A stretch of DNA of 64,000 nucleotides from Roseiarcus sp963759955 (GCA_963759955.1 CAVXCA010000044.1:4941-68940); one strand, 5' to 3'. Counted from the first letter of the stretch, positions 1 to 8,843 are shown. A program made the numbers and translations. The notes: a model not told the origin generated them from the letters alone.

Positions 1-752
1 TAGGCGATCTGGCCGCGTTCGCGATGCGGCGCGGGGATGGCGGCGCAGCCGGGCAGGCTCATGCCGAGCGCTTCGGCGAGCGCGTTCATCGTCGAGGCGG
101 TGCCCATGGTGTTGCAATGGCCGACCGACGGCGCCGAGGAGGTCACGATCTCCATGAACTGCTCGTAGTCGATCTTGCCTTCGGCGAGTTCGGCGCGCGC
201 GCGCCAGACGATCGTGCCCGAGCCGGTGCGCTCGCCATGATGCCAGCCGTTGTTCATCGGCCCGCCGGAAAGCACGATAGCGGGAATGTTGACCGTCGCC
301 GCCGCCATGATGCAGGCGGGGGTGGTCTTGTCGCACCCGGTGGTCAGCACCACGCCGTCGATGAAGTAGCCCATCAGGATTTCGACCAGGCCGAGATAGG
401 CGAGGTTGCGGTCGAGCGCCGCGGTCGGACGCTTGCCCGTCTCCTGGAGCGGATGAACGGGGAATTCGAACGGAATGCCGCCGGCCGCGACGATGCCGTC
501 GCGCACCCTCTTGGCCAAGTCGAGGTGATGGCGATTGCAAGGGACGAGGTCGGAGCCGGTCTGGGCGATGCCGATGATCGGCTTGCCCGAGCGCAACTCC
601 CCCGGCGTGAGCCCGAAATTGAGATAACGCTCGATATAGAGCGCTGTCATGCCTGGATTTTCAGGGTTGTCGAACCATTGCGCCGAGCGCAGCCGCTGCT
701 TGCCGTCCGTGCCGCCCTTGTCCAGCGCCGAATCTCCGCCCTTGGCTTTCAT
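1..752 (-). CDS. IlvD/Edd-family dehydratase, N-terminal part (runs off the window)
   Basis: The reverse strand encodes about 250 residues of a dihydroxy-acid/sugar-acid dehydratase, starting at an ATG at 752 and open to the window edge. The [Fe-S] dehydratase signature is visible: GCDKTTPAC about 130 residues in, then LSGGPMNNGWH and SVGHCNTMGTAST. The N-terminus (LRSAQWFDNPENPGMTALYI) resembles the pentonate (arabinonate/xylonate) dehydratase branch more than biosynthetic IlvD, so a sugar-acid substrate is inferred. Enzymes of this family remove water from a 2,3-dihydroxy acid to give a 2-keto-3-deoxy acid. The ribose-type transporter genes 5 kb away are compatible with sugar catabolism but are not in an operon with it. 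Family assignment is firm; substrate is open. Confidence 0.85.
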   Translation of the reverse strand, partial: MKAKGGDSALDKGGTDGKQRLRSAQWFDNPENPGMTALYIERYLNFGLTPGELRSGKPIIGIAQTGSDLVPCNRHHLDLAKRVRDGIVAAGGIPFEFPVHPLQETGKRPTAALDRNLAYLGLVEILMGYFIDGVVLTTGCDKTTPACIMAAATVNIPAIVLSGGPMNNGWHHGERTGSGTIVWRARAELAEGKIDYEQFMEIVTSSAPSVGHCNTMGTASTMNALAEALGMSLPGCAAIPAPHRERGQIA

Positions 753-898
753 AACTGTCCGTCCTCGCGAAACGACGCTTCTTAGAAGCGATTTGCGTCG
801 TTTCGCGGCACTATGCGGCCGATCTGGAGGCAAATCAACGAATGCCTGGGCGAGGCTTCAAGCGGCGGACGAGCCGTGCTATGGCGAGTCGCGTCAGC

Positions 899-975
899 GC
901 GCCCGTAGCTCAACTGGATAGAGTATCGGTCTTCGAAACCGAGGGTTGGGAGTTCAAGCCTCTCCGGGCGCGCCA
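899..975 (+). tRNA. tRNA-Arg (anticodon TCG)
   Basis: A full cloverleaf of 77 nt can be folded by eye. The acceptor stem pairs GCGCCCG (899-905) with CGGGCGC (965-971), followed by discriminator G and an encoded CCA (973-975). The anticodon arm is TCGGT-CTTCGAA-ACCGA, giving anticodon TCG, which reads CGA (Arg). The T arm is GGGAG-TTCAAGC-CTCTC with one G-T pair. Nothing in the sequence suggests damage. Confidence 0.93.
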
Positions 976-1400
976 ACTCGAACCTTGCGACAATGCCGAC
1001 CTTCCCTGCGATGGCGCGTCGCGTGGGAATTTGTCGCCGGGCGCCCGTGTCGACCATGAAAAGTGTTGATCCGTCAGAAACGATTGTGACGCGCTTTGCA
1101 GGCGGCAATGTGTTGCTGAGTTTGTGCAAAGCAGCGCCACTCAATCTTCGAAGCGCGATCGAACATGGCCCATTGTCACCGTGGGCCGCTGCAATCCCAG
1201 CGTTGAGGGATTGGCGCGAACTTGGCTTCGAGGAATTGCCATCGACCTCGGGTCCAGGTCTTGAGGACGGATTCAGCGAAGCGTCGCAAAAACAAAATTC
1301 CTGGGCCGCAGATATGCGACCGGTCGACAGCCGGCATTGGGCGCTCTTGTCGGATGGCCGCCGCCGGTTCAGCTCGGCGCTGCGCGGACGCGCGGCCCCG
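976..1400. other. Intergenic stretch without a recognisable gene
   Basis: This 425-base stretch lies between tRNA-Arg and the 3' remnant of the split barrel gene. Open frames exist (for example 993-1421 on the plus strand), but none has a ribosome binding site, a recognisable protein family or a plausible composition. I see no hairpin terminator or promoter that I would defend. Confidence 0.5.
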
Positions 1401-1492
1401 CTAATGGAAATAATAGCCTAGACCGACCCGAATCGTTTGGGCCGGGCGCGATTGCTCGAGCGCCAAGGCGTCGAGATCGGTGGTCGCGCGCG

Positions 1493-2572
1493 CTAGTGGA
1501 TCGAATCCAACACTTGGTGCCCGCGCCTGACGGCGGCGATGATTTTATTGGGGTCGGCGGTCCAGGTGAAGGGCGCGGATTGCCGATTGTGCTCTTCGAG
1601 GAATCGATTGATGGCGGCCTGCAAATCGACGACCGATCGGAATACGCCGCGCTTGAGTCTGCGCTTGGTGAGCGTGGCGAAGAAGCCTTCGACGGCGTTG
1701 AGCCACGAGCAGGACGTCGGCGTGAAGTGGAAGACGAACCGCTCGTGCCGAGCGAGCCACTGGAGCACTTTGGGATGCTTGTGGGCGGCGTAATTGTCGA
1801 GGATCACATGCACCATCTTGCCGGCGGGAACCCGAGCGTCGATGGCGTTGAGAAAGCGGATGAACTCCTGATGGCGGTGGCGCTGCATGTTTTGGCCGAT
1901 GACCGTGCCGTCGAGAATATTCATGGCGGCGAACAGCGTCGTCGTGCCGTTCCTGACGTAGTCGTGGGTCATCGTGCCGGCGCGGCCCTTCTTGAGCGGC
2001 AGCCCGGGCTGGGTGCGGTCGAGCGCCTGAATTTGGCTCTTCTCGTCGAGAGACAGGACGATGGCGTGCGCGGGCGGATCGACATAGAGCCCGACCACAT
2101 CGCGCAGCTTCTCGATGAATTTCGGATCGTTGGAAAGTTTGAACTGCCGCATGCGGTGCGGCTGAAGACCATGTTTGCGCCAGATGCGTTGAACCGAGCT
2201 GACGGAGACGCCCGAGGCCTTCGCCATCAAAGCGCCGGTCCAATGCGTTGTCTCCCCCGGCGGCGGATCGAGCGTCAGGGCCACGACCCGCGCAACGATC
2301 TCGTCCGCCAGCAGCTTGACGCGCGAAGGCCGCGTCTTGTCGCGCGCCAGCCCCTCGAACCCTTCGTCGGCGAACCGTTCCTGCCAGCGCCAGACACAAG
2401 TTTTCGACTTGCCCGTCCGGCGCATGATCTCGTTCGTGCCCACGCCGTCGGCCGTCAAAAGCACGATCTGGCCCCGCCAAACGTGCTTCTGCGGCGCGTT
2501 GCGATCCTTGATCAGAGCCAAAAGCCGGAGCCGATCTTCCGCCGAAACGGCAAGCGATATTCCCGTGCGCAT
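1493..2572 (-). CDS. IS630-family transposase (copy 1)
   Basis: This encodes a 359-residue DDE transposase, taking ATG 2572 (MRTGISLAVS). An N-terminal helix-turn-helix region (residues about 15-70, with GRTGKS-like and WRWQERF patterns) precedes the catalytic domain. The acidic residues are seen in LSLDEKS, VILDNYAAHK and SWLNAVEGFF. The stop codon TAG is not encoded by the element alone: T and A come from the duplicated target and G from the flanking base of the CTAG site. The same holds for copy 2. It differs from copy 2 by at least two amino acids (KRRLKRG versus KRKLKRG, INRFL versus INQFL). It looks intact. Confidence 0.93.
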   Translation of the reverse strand: MRTGISLAVSAEDRLRLLALIKDRNAPQKHVWRGQIVLLTADGVGTNEIMRRTGKSKTCVWRWQERFADEGFEGLARDKTRPSRVKLLADEIVARVVALTLDPPPGETTHWTGALMAKASGVSVSSVQRIWRKHGLQPHRMRQFKLSNDPKFIEKLRDVVGLYVDPPAHAIVLSLDEKSQIQALDRTQPGLPLKKGRAGTMTHDYVRNGTTTLFAAMNILDGTVIGQNMQRHRHQEFIRFLNAIDARVPAGKMVHVILDNYAAHKHPKVLQWLARHERFVFHFTPTSCSWLNAVEGFFATLTKRRLKRGVFRSVVDLQAAINRFLEEHNRQSAPFTWTADPNKIIAAVRRGHQVLDSIH

Positions 2573-2641
2573 GCGCCAAACTCGCACATCGCCAGTCCGC
2601 CGGGAATCCTCAATAGGATTCAAATGTCAGATTTCATCCAC
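1496..2641 (-). mobile_element. IS630-family element, copy 1
   Basis: The element is 1146 bp, bounded by inverted ends (GTGGATCGAATCC at the left; GTGGATGAAATCTG read inward from the right). TA dinucleotides flank it at 1494-1495 and 2642-2643. IS630 elements duplicate TA, preferably within CTAG, and the reconstructed target here is C-TA-G. A second copy at 19540 is nearly identical and in the same orientation. Copy 1 lacks one T present in copy 2 near its right end, upstream of the transposase start. Confidence 0.93.
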
Positions 2642-3850
2642 TAGGGGCGCGGTGTAGAGATATTCGACACGCGTGGACCAGCGATCGTCGAACATGTATT
2701 CGAGGCCTGCGCCGGCCGCCGCGCTGTCGCTCCAGATCCGGCCGCGATAGGAACCGGTGGCGAGGTCGGTCTGTTCGCTGCGGCCCCAATCCGCGCCGGC
2801 GGTGACATAGGGCAAGAACCTACCGATCGCGTAACCAGCGCGGGCGCGCAAGTCGGTCTCCAGATAGTTGCGGAAACTGACCGCCGCCACGGTGGGTTGA
2901 GGACCCGTCCCAGTCGCGTCGGTCGCCTCGACGACGCCCTCGTAACCGACCATCCACGGTCCGAACATGAAATTTCGGCCGGTGAAAATGCCGGCGGCCA
3001 GACCGCTGACGGAATTCGTCGTCGTCGCGCCGCCGAGCGAGGTTCGCGGCTGCGCCCATAGGTCGCCGACGAGCAGGCCGCCGTATGCGCCGGACCAATC
3101 CGGCGCGCCGTCCGCGCGCGCGGACGGACGCCACGACCCGTCGGGGTGGCTGATCAACCCGAGGCGGAGGAATTGCTCCGAAGCGCGCGAGCGAATCGGT
3201 CCCCCCGACAGCGCGAACGTCTGCGAGGGAAACTCGTCGTAGAGATATTCGCCGCGAAGCGTGACCGGTCCGAGAACCGGCGCCGCGAAGCGCCATTCGA
3301 GCCCGGCGCCCAGCGTCAGGCCGGTCACTTCGCGCGACTGCCCCCATTCCAGGAGCGGATAGGGATTGTTCATTTCATACATTTTCGCGGAGGCGGCTCC
3401 GACCGCCACGAAGGGCAAGAACTGACCGAGGTCGTAACCCAGCCGAGCCCGCAAACGCGCCGTCTCGAGCGTGTCGTCGACGTTGACGGGCAGCCCCGGC
3501 GTGACGCCCGGATTGGTCGGGCGAAGGACATGGTAGCTGAACTCGCCCTCCGGCCCGAAGACCAAGGATCCCGATTGCAACTCGTAACCGACCAACGCGC
3601 CCGTGGTTTGCCCCCAATCCGAAGCGGTCCGCGACGCCGTCTGGGTCGAGCGGATGGAGGCCCATCCGGCGCCGTAAAAGGCGCCGGCATAGAAACCAGC
3701 CCAGTCGGAAGTCGGCGCCGCGGTCGGGGGGGCGGGAGGCGAGGCGGGCGCGCCGAGATCGGCCGCGTGGGCGTCGATTCCCAACGCCAATAGAGCGGCA
3801 ACCGCGCCGATTCGCGCCAACATTTGGCAAAAGGCAAAGCGAATCGACAC

Positions 3851-4308
3851 GCGGATATCCTTCCATGACGCCGACGCGATTCTCTTCTTAGCCGAAACGC
3901 GACGGGGAAGAAAACGAGCGCCTTCGCATCGCACGACGATTAACCACAGGTGTGTCTGCCAGGACACTGGAGGCGAACGCTATCCCGAGCGCGGCGGCCC
4001 AGGCTGGAAACGCCGCGAAGTTCGCCGTCCTCTTGTCGAGGTATGCCTAATGGCCCGGCGCGACGCGTTTGCATTCGGCCCGACCGCGACGCCCGCGCTC
4101 GCGTCCGCGCCCAACATGCCTTGGCTGCTTGGCGGCGATCGCGCGAAAGGGAGGCGAACTCTCGGACGGCCCGAAGCCCGTCCCCGTGGCTCGGCTTGAG
4201 CGTCTTCGACCTCGAATTCACCACGCGCGTCGCGCCGCCTTGACTTCGCCGGCGCTTGTCGCCAGTTTCGCGCGCCCTCGCCTAAGGGCGCGTCCGCTGT
4301 AAGGTCAT
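3851..4308. other. Intergenic region upstream of accA
   Basis: No recognisable gene lies in these 458 bases between the divergent barrel gene and accA. Open frames at 3950-4243 and 4069-4302 look like GC-driven noise (Arg/Ala/Pro-rich, no ribosome binding site). A hairpin near the accA end is listed separately. Promoters for both flanking genes must lie here, but I cannot point to a convincing pair of boxes. Confidence 0.5.
4271..4292 (+). promoter_or_regulatory. Hairpin in the accA leader
   Basis: CGCGCCCT (4271-4278) and AGGGCGCG (4285-4292) form a perfect 8-bp stem with a 6-nt loop. It ends 8 nt before the accA ribosome binding site AAGG (4301-4304). No T-run follows, so it is more likely a leader structure than a terminator. 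Its role is unknown. Confidence 0.4.
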
Positions 4309-5262
4309 ATGCGCACTTATCTGAGTTTCGAAACGCCCGTGGCCGACATCGACGCGCGCATCGACGAGTTGCGCGCCCTCGCCGCCAAAGGGGAGGCCCC
4401 GGCCCTCAGCGAGGAAGTCGCCAAGCTCGAGGCGAAGTCCGCCAAGGTGCTCGCCGATCTCTACGCTTCGCTGACGCCGTGGCAGAAGACGCAGGTCGCG
4501 CGCGTCCAGGGCCGGCCGCATTTCTGCGACTACGTCAAAGGCCTCATCGAAGACTTCACACCGTTGGCCGGCGACCGCAAATTCGCCGAGGACGCCGCGA
4601 TCGTCGGCGGGCTCGGACGCTTTCGTGGGAGCCCGATCTGCCTCATCGGCCACGAAAAGGGCGACGACACGGCGAGCCGCCTGCGCCACAATTTCGGCAT
4701 GGCGCGCCCCGAGGGGTATCGCAAGGCGGCGCGCCTGATGGAGCTTGCCGACCGCTTCGACCTGCCGGTCGTCTCCCTGGTCGACACCGCCGGCGCCTGG
4801 CCGGGCGTCGACGCAGAGGAGCGCGGCCAAGCCGAGGCGATCGCGCGCGCCACCGACGCGAGCCTCGCGCTCGGGGTGCCCAACGTCGCGGTCGTCGTCG
4901 GCGAGGGCGGCTCCGGCGGCGCGCTGGCGATTGCGGCCTGCAACAAGGTGCTCATGCTCGAGCATTCCATTTACACCGTCGCGTCCCCGGAGGCCGCCGC
5001 TTCGATCCTGTGGCGCGATTCCTCGCGCGCCCAGGACGCGGCGATGAGCATGAAGATCACCGCGCAGGATTTGTTGAAATTCGGCATCATCGACGCGATC
5101 GTGCAGGAGCCCGTCGGCGGCGCGCATCGCGATCCCGAGGCGACGATCGCCGCGGCGGGGCGCGCCATCGGCGGCGCCCTCGACGCCCTGGGCAACATGT
5201 CGCGCGAGGAATTGCGCGAGTCGCGCGCGGCGAAGTTCCTAGGCATCGGGCGCAAGATCTGA
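4309..5262 (+). CDS. accA: Acetyl-CoA carboxylase carboxyltransferase subunit alpha
   Basis: AccA (317 aa) pairs with AccD to move the carboxyl group from carboxybiotin to acetyl-CoA, making malonyl-CoA for fatty acid synthesis in the cytoplasm. The family length and landmarks fit: the start YLSFETPVADI, GRPHFCDYVKGL, GHEKGDDT, NFGMARPEGYRKA, SLVDTAGAWPG, GEGGSGGALAI and SPEAAASILWRD. ATG 4309 is preceded by AAGG four bases upstream. The gene stands alone and looks intact. It lies between the two directly repeated IS630 copies. Confidence 0.97.
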   Translation: MRTYLSFETPVADIDARIDELRALAAKGEAPALSEEVAKLEAKSAKVLADLYASLTPWQKTQVARVQGRPHFCDYVKGLIEDFTPLAGDRKFAEDAAIVGGLGRFRGSPICLIGHEKGDDTASRLRHNFGMARPEGYRKAARLMELADRFDLPVVSLVDTAGAWPGVDAEERGQAEAIARATDASLALGVPNVAVVVGEGGSGGALAIAACNKVLMLEHSIYTVASPEAAASILWRDSSRAQDAAMSMKITAQDLLKFGIIDAIVQEPVGGAHRDPEATIAAAGRAIGGALDALGNMSREELRESRAAKFLGIGRKI

Positions 5263-5862
5263 ACCCCCGAGGCAGTTCGCCTTAATCCGCGTTCGCCTGA
5301 CGGCCCGGCGGAATGCCGCGCTTTCGCATTGCGCTTCGTCTGCGGCGGCCGGAACGCCCGAAGCGCCGCGAAGCCGGGTTGCGGCTTCCCAAAAGCCCCC
5401 GCTGTCGGTCATCACACGCGCCGTCACAAAGTTCTTCTCGGCAATAGCGACCGAGTCTTGATCTGAATCAACGCGTCAACTGCCTGCAAGACCCAGTCTA
5501 AAACAAATCGAGGACGCAGAATGCCGGGTCATGGCGGCGCCGTTCCTGGAGGGAGGAGTTCGCTTTCACAGCGTATCCGAATGCGCGTGGCGATACCGGG
5601 GCCGTCGGTCGATCAATTATTATACTTTATACTGCAAGCACCCGCTCGCCGCCGGCTATTCGTGACGCGAGTCGACGGGCGCGCCGGCGCCGCCAGCAAG
5701 GCCGTCTCGAGGCCCGGCGCGCCGGCCCGCACGCGGCTGTTCCGTGTAACGCGCCGCCCTGGCCGACCGGACGGACACGCCCCGAGGCGGGCCCGGGACG
5801 TGAGGCTTCGGGCATGGCGCGACCAATCAGCAAGCGGCTATTGGGCCGGCGTGAGGGAGGCG
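5263..5862. other. 600-base gap before the ribose-type permease; expected ATPase gene absent
   Basis: Ribose ABC operons usually place the ATPase gene (rbsA) directly before rbsC. None of the frames here shows Walker A, signature or Walker B motifs, so no rbsA or recognisable rbsA remnant is present. An AT-rich patch at 5613-5633 holds two overlapping TATACT hexamers (5621-5626, 5628-5633) that could be a -10 box, but no good -35 sits at the right distance. The open frame running into the permease from 5521 is Arg/Pro-rich and looks non-coding. Confidence 0.5.
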
Positions 5863-6813
5863 ATGGTCAAGAGCGCGCAACGATTTCTTGCTTCTCATCT
5901 CGCGTTGGTCGGGCTGATCGTCCTGGTGATCGCCACGTCGATCGCCAGCCCCGCGTTCCTTCAGATCGGCAACCTGCTCAACATCCTGCGGCAGACCTCG
6001 GTCAACGCCGTCATGGCGACGGGCATGACCTTCGTCATCGTGACCGCCGGCATCGACCTGTCGGTGGGCGCGCTGCTGGCGTTTACGGGGGCTGTCGCCG
6101 CCGCTCTGGTGGCGGCTGGCTTCGGATTGGGCGTGACGCTTTTCTTGACGCTGCTGTTGGGCGCGGGTCTCGGCGCCCTGTCCGGATTGGCGGTGGTTGC
6201 AGGCGGCGTGCAGCCGTTCATCGCGACATTGGTCAGCATGACGGTGCTGCGCGGAGCAACGCTCGTCTTCACCAACGGCACGCCCATCGACACCAGCGGC
6301 GGCCCGGCGTCCGAGGCCTTCTTCAACCTCGGCGCCGGATATGTCCTCGGCGTTCCGATCCCCGTCATAGTGACTGCGGTGGTGTACGGCGCGTCGTGGT
6401 TCGCTTTCACGCGCCTGCGCTTCGGCCGCTACGTCTACGTGATCGGCGGCAACCAAGAGGTCGCGCGCCTGGCGGGCGTTCATGTCGGCACGATCAAGGT
6501 CGCCGTCTACGCGTTGTCCGGCATGCTGGCGGCTGTCGCGGGTATCATCATCACCTCTCGCCTGGAAAGCGCGCAACCGACCGCCGGCACGGGTTACGAG
6601 CTTGACGCCATCGCCGCCGTGGTCCTCGGCGGAACCAGTCTGGCGGGCGGCAAAGGTTCGCTCTTCGGCACTCTCGTCGGCGCGCTGATCATCGGCGTGC
6701 TCAGCAATGCGTTCAATCTGATGGACGTCTCGTCCTACTATCAGATGATCGCAAAGGGCGCCGTCATCCTACTCGCCGTGCTCGCCGATATGCGCGGCAA
6801 GTCTGCAACGTGA
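5863..6813 (+). CDS. rbsC: Ribose-type ABC transporter permease
   Basis: A 316-residue RbsC/BPD_transp_2 membrane protein with about eight to ten hydrophobic segments, which would form the inner-membrane channel for a pentose or similar sugar. Diagnostic stretches are NLLNILRQTSVNAVMATGMTFVI, then TAGIDLSVGALLA, FIATLVSMTVLRG, RFGRYVYVIGGN, ARLAGV and VVLGGTSLAGGKGS. I chose ATG 5863, which matches the family length and has GGAGG only 2 nt upstream; GTG 5851 in the same frame is an alternative. The binding-protein gene follows after 42 bases. No ATPase gene is linked, so the transporter must borrow one from elsewhere or be non-functional. Confidence 0.9.
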   Translation: MVKSAQRFLASHLALVGLIVLVIATSIASPAFLQIGNLLNILRQTSVNAVMATGMTFVIVTAGIDLSVGALLAFTGAVAAALVAAGFGLGVTLFLTLLLGAGLGALSGLAVVAGGVQPFIATLVSMTVLRGATLVFTNGTPIDTSGGPASEAFFNLGAGYVLGVPIPVIVTAVVYGASWFAFTRLRFGRYVYVIGGNQEVARLAGVHVGTIKVAVYALSGMLAAVAGIIITSRLESAQPTAGTGYELDAIAAVVLGGTSLAGGKGSLFGTLVGALIIGVLSNAFNLMDVSSYYQMIAKGAVILLAVLADMRGKSAT

Positions 6814-6855
6814 CCCGCAGAAATCGGTCACACGGGAACCGAGTGAGGAGACGCC

Positions 6856-7740
6856 ATGACTAAGATCCTGGGCGTTGTGCTCGCCGCGATCATCGCGGTC
6901 GGCGCAACAACGGCCGCGCAGGCGGCCGACAAATTGGCGCTGGTGCTTTCGACGCTCAACAATCCGTTCTTCGTCACGCTGAGGGACGGCGCCGAGACGA
7001 AGGCCAAGGAACTCGGCTACGACCTCGTCGTACTCGACAGCCAAAACGATCCGGCCAAGGAACTGTCCAACGTCGAGGACGTGCTCAATCAGAACGTCAA
7101 GCTCGTGATGCTCAATCCCGCCGACTCCGACGCCGCGAAAGCGTCGGTCATGGCGGCCAATCACAAGAACGTCCCCGTGATCACGCTCGATCGTTCGGCG
7201 AATGGGGGCGACGTCGTCACCCACATCGCTTCGGACAATGTGGCCGGCGGGCGCATGGCCGCGGATCTGGTGATCAAGAAACTCGGCGGCAAGGGCAATG
7301 TCGTGGAGCTCGAAGGGGTTCCCGGCGCGTCGGCGGCGCGAGACCGCGGCAAGGGATTCGGCGACGAGATCGCGACCGCCCCCGGCATCAAGGTCATCGC
7401 CAGCCAGACCGCCAATTTCGACCGCACGCAGGGCCTCAACGTGATGGAGAACATCCTGCAGGCGCATTCGGACATTGACGCGGTGTTCTCGCAGAACGAC
7501 GAGATGGCGCTCGGCGCCCTGAAGGCCATTCAGGCGGCGCATCGCAAGATCGTCGTCGTCGGCTTCGACGCGACCGACGACGCCCGCGCGGCGATCAAGG
7601 CGGGCGAGATGTATGGAACGATCGCGCAGCAGCCCGCGATGATCGGGAGCCTCGGCGTCGAGGCCGCGGACAAGATCCTCAAGGGACAAAGCGTGCCGAA
7701 GTTCACCGGCGTTCCGTTGCAGGTGGTCGGCGGCGGCTGA
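6856..7740 (+). CDS. rbsB: Ribose-type periplasmic substrate-binding protein
   Basis: This 294-residue protein begins with a signal peptide (cleavage likely after TAAQAA, near residue 22) followed by the peripla_BP_4 fold. Typical RbsB stretches are visible: LALVLSTLNNPFFVTLRDGAE, VVLDSQNDPAKELSNVEDVL, NPADSDA, VPVITLDRSA, GASAARDRGKGF, AVFSQNDEMALGA, VVGFDATDDARAAI and GTIAQQPA. It would capture the sugar in the periplasm and hand it to RbsC. GAGGAG lies just upstream of ATG. It is followed by a strong hairpin and then the kinase gene, as in rbs operons. Confidence 0.94.
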   Translation: MTKILGVVLAAIIAVGATTAAQAADKLALVLSTLNNPFFVTLRDGAETKAKELGYDLVVLDSQNDPAKELSNVEDVLNQNVKLVMLNPADSDAAKASVMAANHKNVPVITLDRSANGGDVVTHIASDNVAGGRMAADLVIKKLGGKGNVVELEGVPGASAARDRGKGFGDEIATAPGIKVIASQTANFDRTQGLNVMENILQAHSDIDAVFSQNDEMALGALKAIQAAHRKIVVVGFDATDDARAAIKAGEMYGTIAQQPAMIGSLGVEAADKILKGQSVPKFTGVPLQVVGGG

Positions 7741-7759
7741 TACGGTGATATGAGCGCCA

Positions 7760-7791
7760 GTCGCCTGCGGCGCTTCGGCGCCGCAGGCGAC
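7760..7791 (+). terminator. Strong UUCG-capped hairpin between rbsB and rbsK
   Basis: GTCGCCTGCGGCGC (7760-7773) and GCGCCGCAGGCGAC (7778-7791) form a perfect 14-bp stem closed by a TTCG tetraloop, 19 bases after the rbsB stop. There is no T-run afterwards. In binding-protein operons such hairpins commonly protect the upstream mRNA 3' end and lower expression of the next gene. I infer that role here rather than full termination. Confidence 0.7.
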
Positions 7792-7820
7792 CGACCTCGG
7801 CTTGCGGCTAAGGAGCGCTC

Positions 7821-8763
7821 ATGATCGCGCGATTGCCTATAACGGTCGCCACGTGCGGCAGCGTCAATGTTGACATCACCGCGTTCTGCGACCGCCTGCC
7901 GCGTCCCGGCGAAACAGTGACGGGTGAGCGCTACACGATCGCATTGGGGGGCAAGGGCGCGAACCAAGCGGCCGCCGTCGCCAGGCTGGGCGCGCGATCG
8001 ATATTCGTCGGCCGCACGGGAACGGACTCCTTCGCGGCCCTTGCCCGACGCCGGCTCGCCGAGCTGGGCGTCGAATTGGATCATCTGGCCAGCGACCCGA
8101 GCGCGTCGACCGGCGTCGCGGTGATCGACGTCGATCGGCGCGCCGAAAACAGCATTATCGTGATCGGCGGCGCCAATCTCGCCGTCAGCGCCGCGGACAT
8201 CGACGCCGCGAAGCCGGCCCTACAGCTCGCCCGCGTGCTGCTGCTCCAACTCGAGACGCCCTTGGCGGCGAGTCTGGCCGCCGCTCGCCTGATGCGCTCA
8301 GCGGGGGGCGTGGTCATCCTCGATCCGGCGCCGGCGCCCGTCGGCGGACTGGACGATGAAGTCCTGCGCGCGGTGGACATTGTTTCGCCCAACGAAACCG
8401 AGACCGAAATCGCTGGTGGGGATCCACCCGACAACCTCGCCGGAGGCGGCGGAGGCGGCGTCTCGGTTATTGGCGCGCGGCGCTCCGACCGCGATCGTCA
8501 AGATGGGCGCGCACGGCGTGTTCTTCCGCAATTCCGACAGCGAGGGATTCGTGCCGCCGTTCCCCGTCCGGGCGGTCAACAGCGTCGGCGCCGGGGATTG
8601 CTTCAATGGCGGCCTCGCGGTGGCGCTCGCCCGCGGCGATTCGCTGCCCGACGCGGTGCGGTTCGCCGCCGCGTGCGGGGCCGTGGCGACGACCGGCCCG
8701 GGCGGCGCTGGTTCCGCGCCCACCCTCGAGGCGGTCGAGCGGTTGATGAGCGGCGGCCCATAG
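7821..8763 (+). pseudogene. rbsK: Ribokinase, frameshifted
   Basis: A PfkB-family ribokinase of about 314 codons is encoded in two frames. Frame one (from ATG 7821) gives CGSVNVDITAFCDRLPRPGET, GGKGANQAAAVARLGA and DIVSPNETETEI. After a single extra base near 8412, the other frame continues LVGIHPTTSPEAAEAASRL, IVKMGAHGVFF and the catalytic GAGDCFNGGLAVALARG, ending at 8763. Read literally, the first frame runs on as a Gly/Arg-rich tail to 8795 and lacks the catalytic Asp of GAGD. The enzyme would phosphorylate ribose at O5. This is either a real knock-out or a sequencing error; both halves look otherwise well conserved, so the change is recent. Confidence 0.88.
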
Positions 8764-8780
8764 CCGCCCCGGGGGGCGCC

Positions 8781-8796
8781 TTAATTGGGCCTTAAC
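8781..8796. promoter_or_regulatory. CtrA-like box TTAA-N7-TTAAC
   Basis: TTAA (8781-8784), seven bases, then TTAAC (8792-8796) matches the full consensus of the alphaproteobacterial cell-cycle regulator CtrA. It lies 122 bases upstream of the L,D-transpeptidase start. Confidence 0.6.
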
Positions 8797-8843
8797 CATG
8801 GCGCGCGGTAGGCCTCGCCGAGCGGGGTAAGGCCGTGGAAAGG

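Larger units (their letters stand above)
1401..3850 (-). pseudogene. Outer-membrane beta-barrel (Omp25/31-like, tandem barrel) gene split by IS630
   Basis: The 5' part (2645-3850, minus strand) encodes a signal peptide ending AHA-ADL and two successive barrel-like halves, each starting DW[AS]G-[FA]Y[AG]G, as in Omp25/31-type porin-family proteins. The frame runs into the IS630 element at YLYTAP. The missing end lies on the other side of the IS at 1401-1493: it reads in the same frame and ends in RVGLGYYFH-stop, the aromatic terminus typical of barrels. Removing the IS and one TA copy rejoins the gene exactly. I place the start at GTG 3850 because AAGGA lies 7 nt upstream; ATG 3823 has no such site. 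The insertion removes the last barrel strand, which normally carries the assembly signal, so the product is probably not functional. Confidence 0.88.

Noticed and set aside
24..785. Plus-strand open frame of 253 codons
   Set aside because: Antisense to the IlvD/Edd dehydratase, whose catalytic motifs are clear on the other strand.
3968..4300. A structured small RNA upstream of accA
   Set aside because: No known RNA family recognised and no promoter/terminator pair; only the short hairpin at 4271-4292 is kept.
5621..5633. Promoter for the ribose-type operon (two TATACT boxes)
   Set aside because: No acceptable -35 at 16-18 bases; mentioned only in the gap description.
8421..8795. A natural Gly/Arg-rich C-terminus for the ribokinase
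   Set aside because: The alternative frame carries the conserved second half with the catalytic GAGD motif, so a frameshift is the better explanation.
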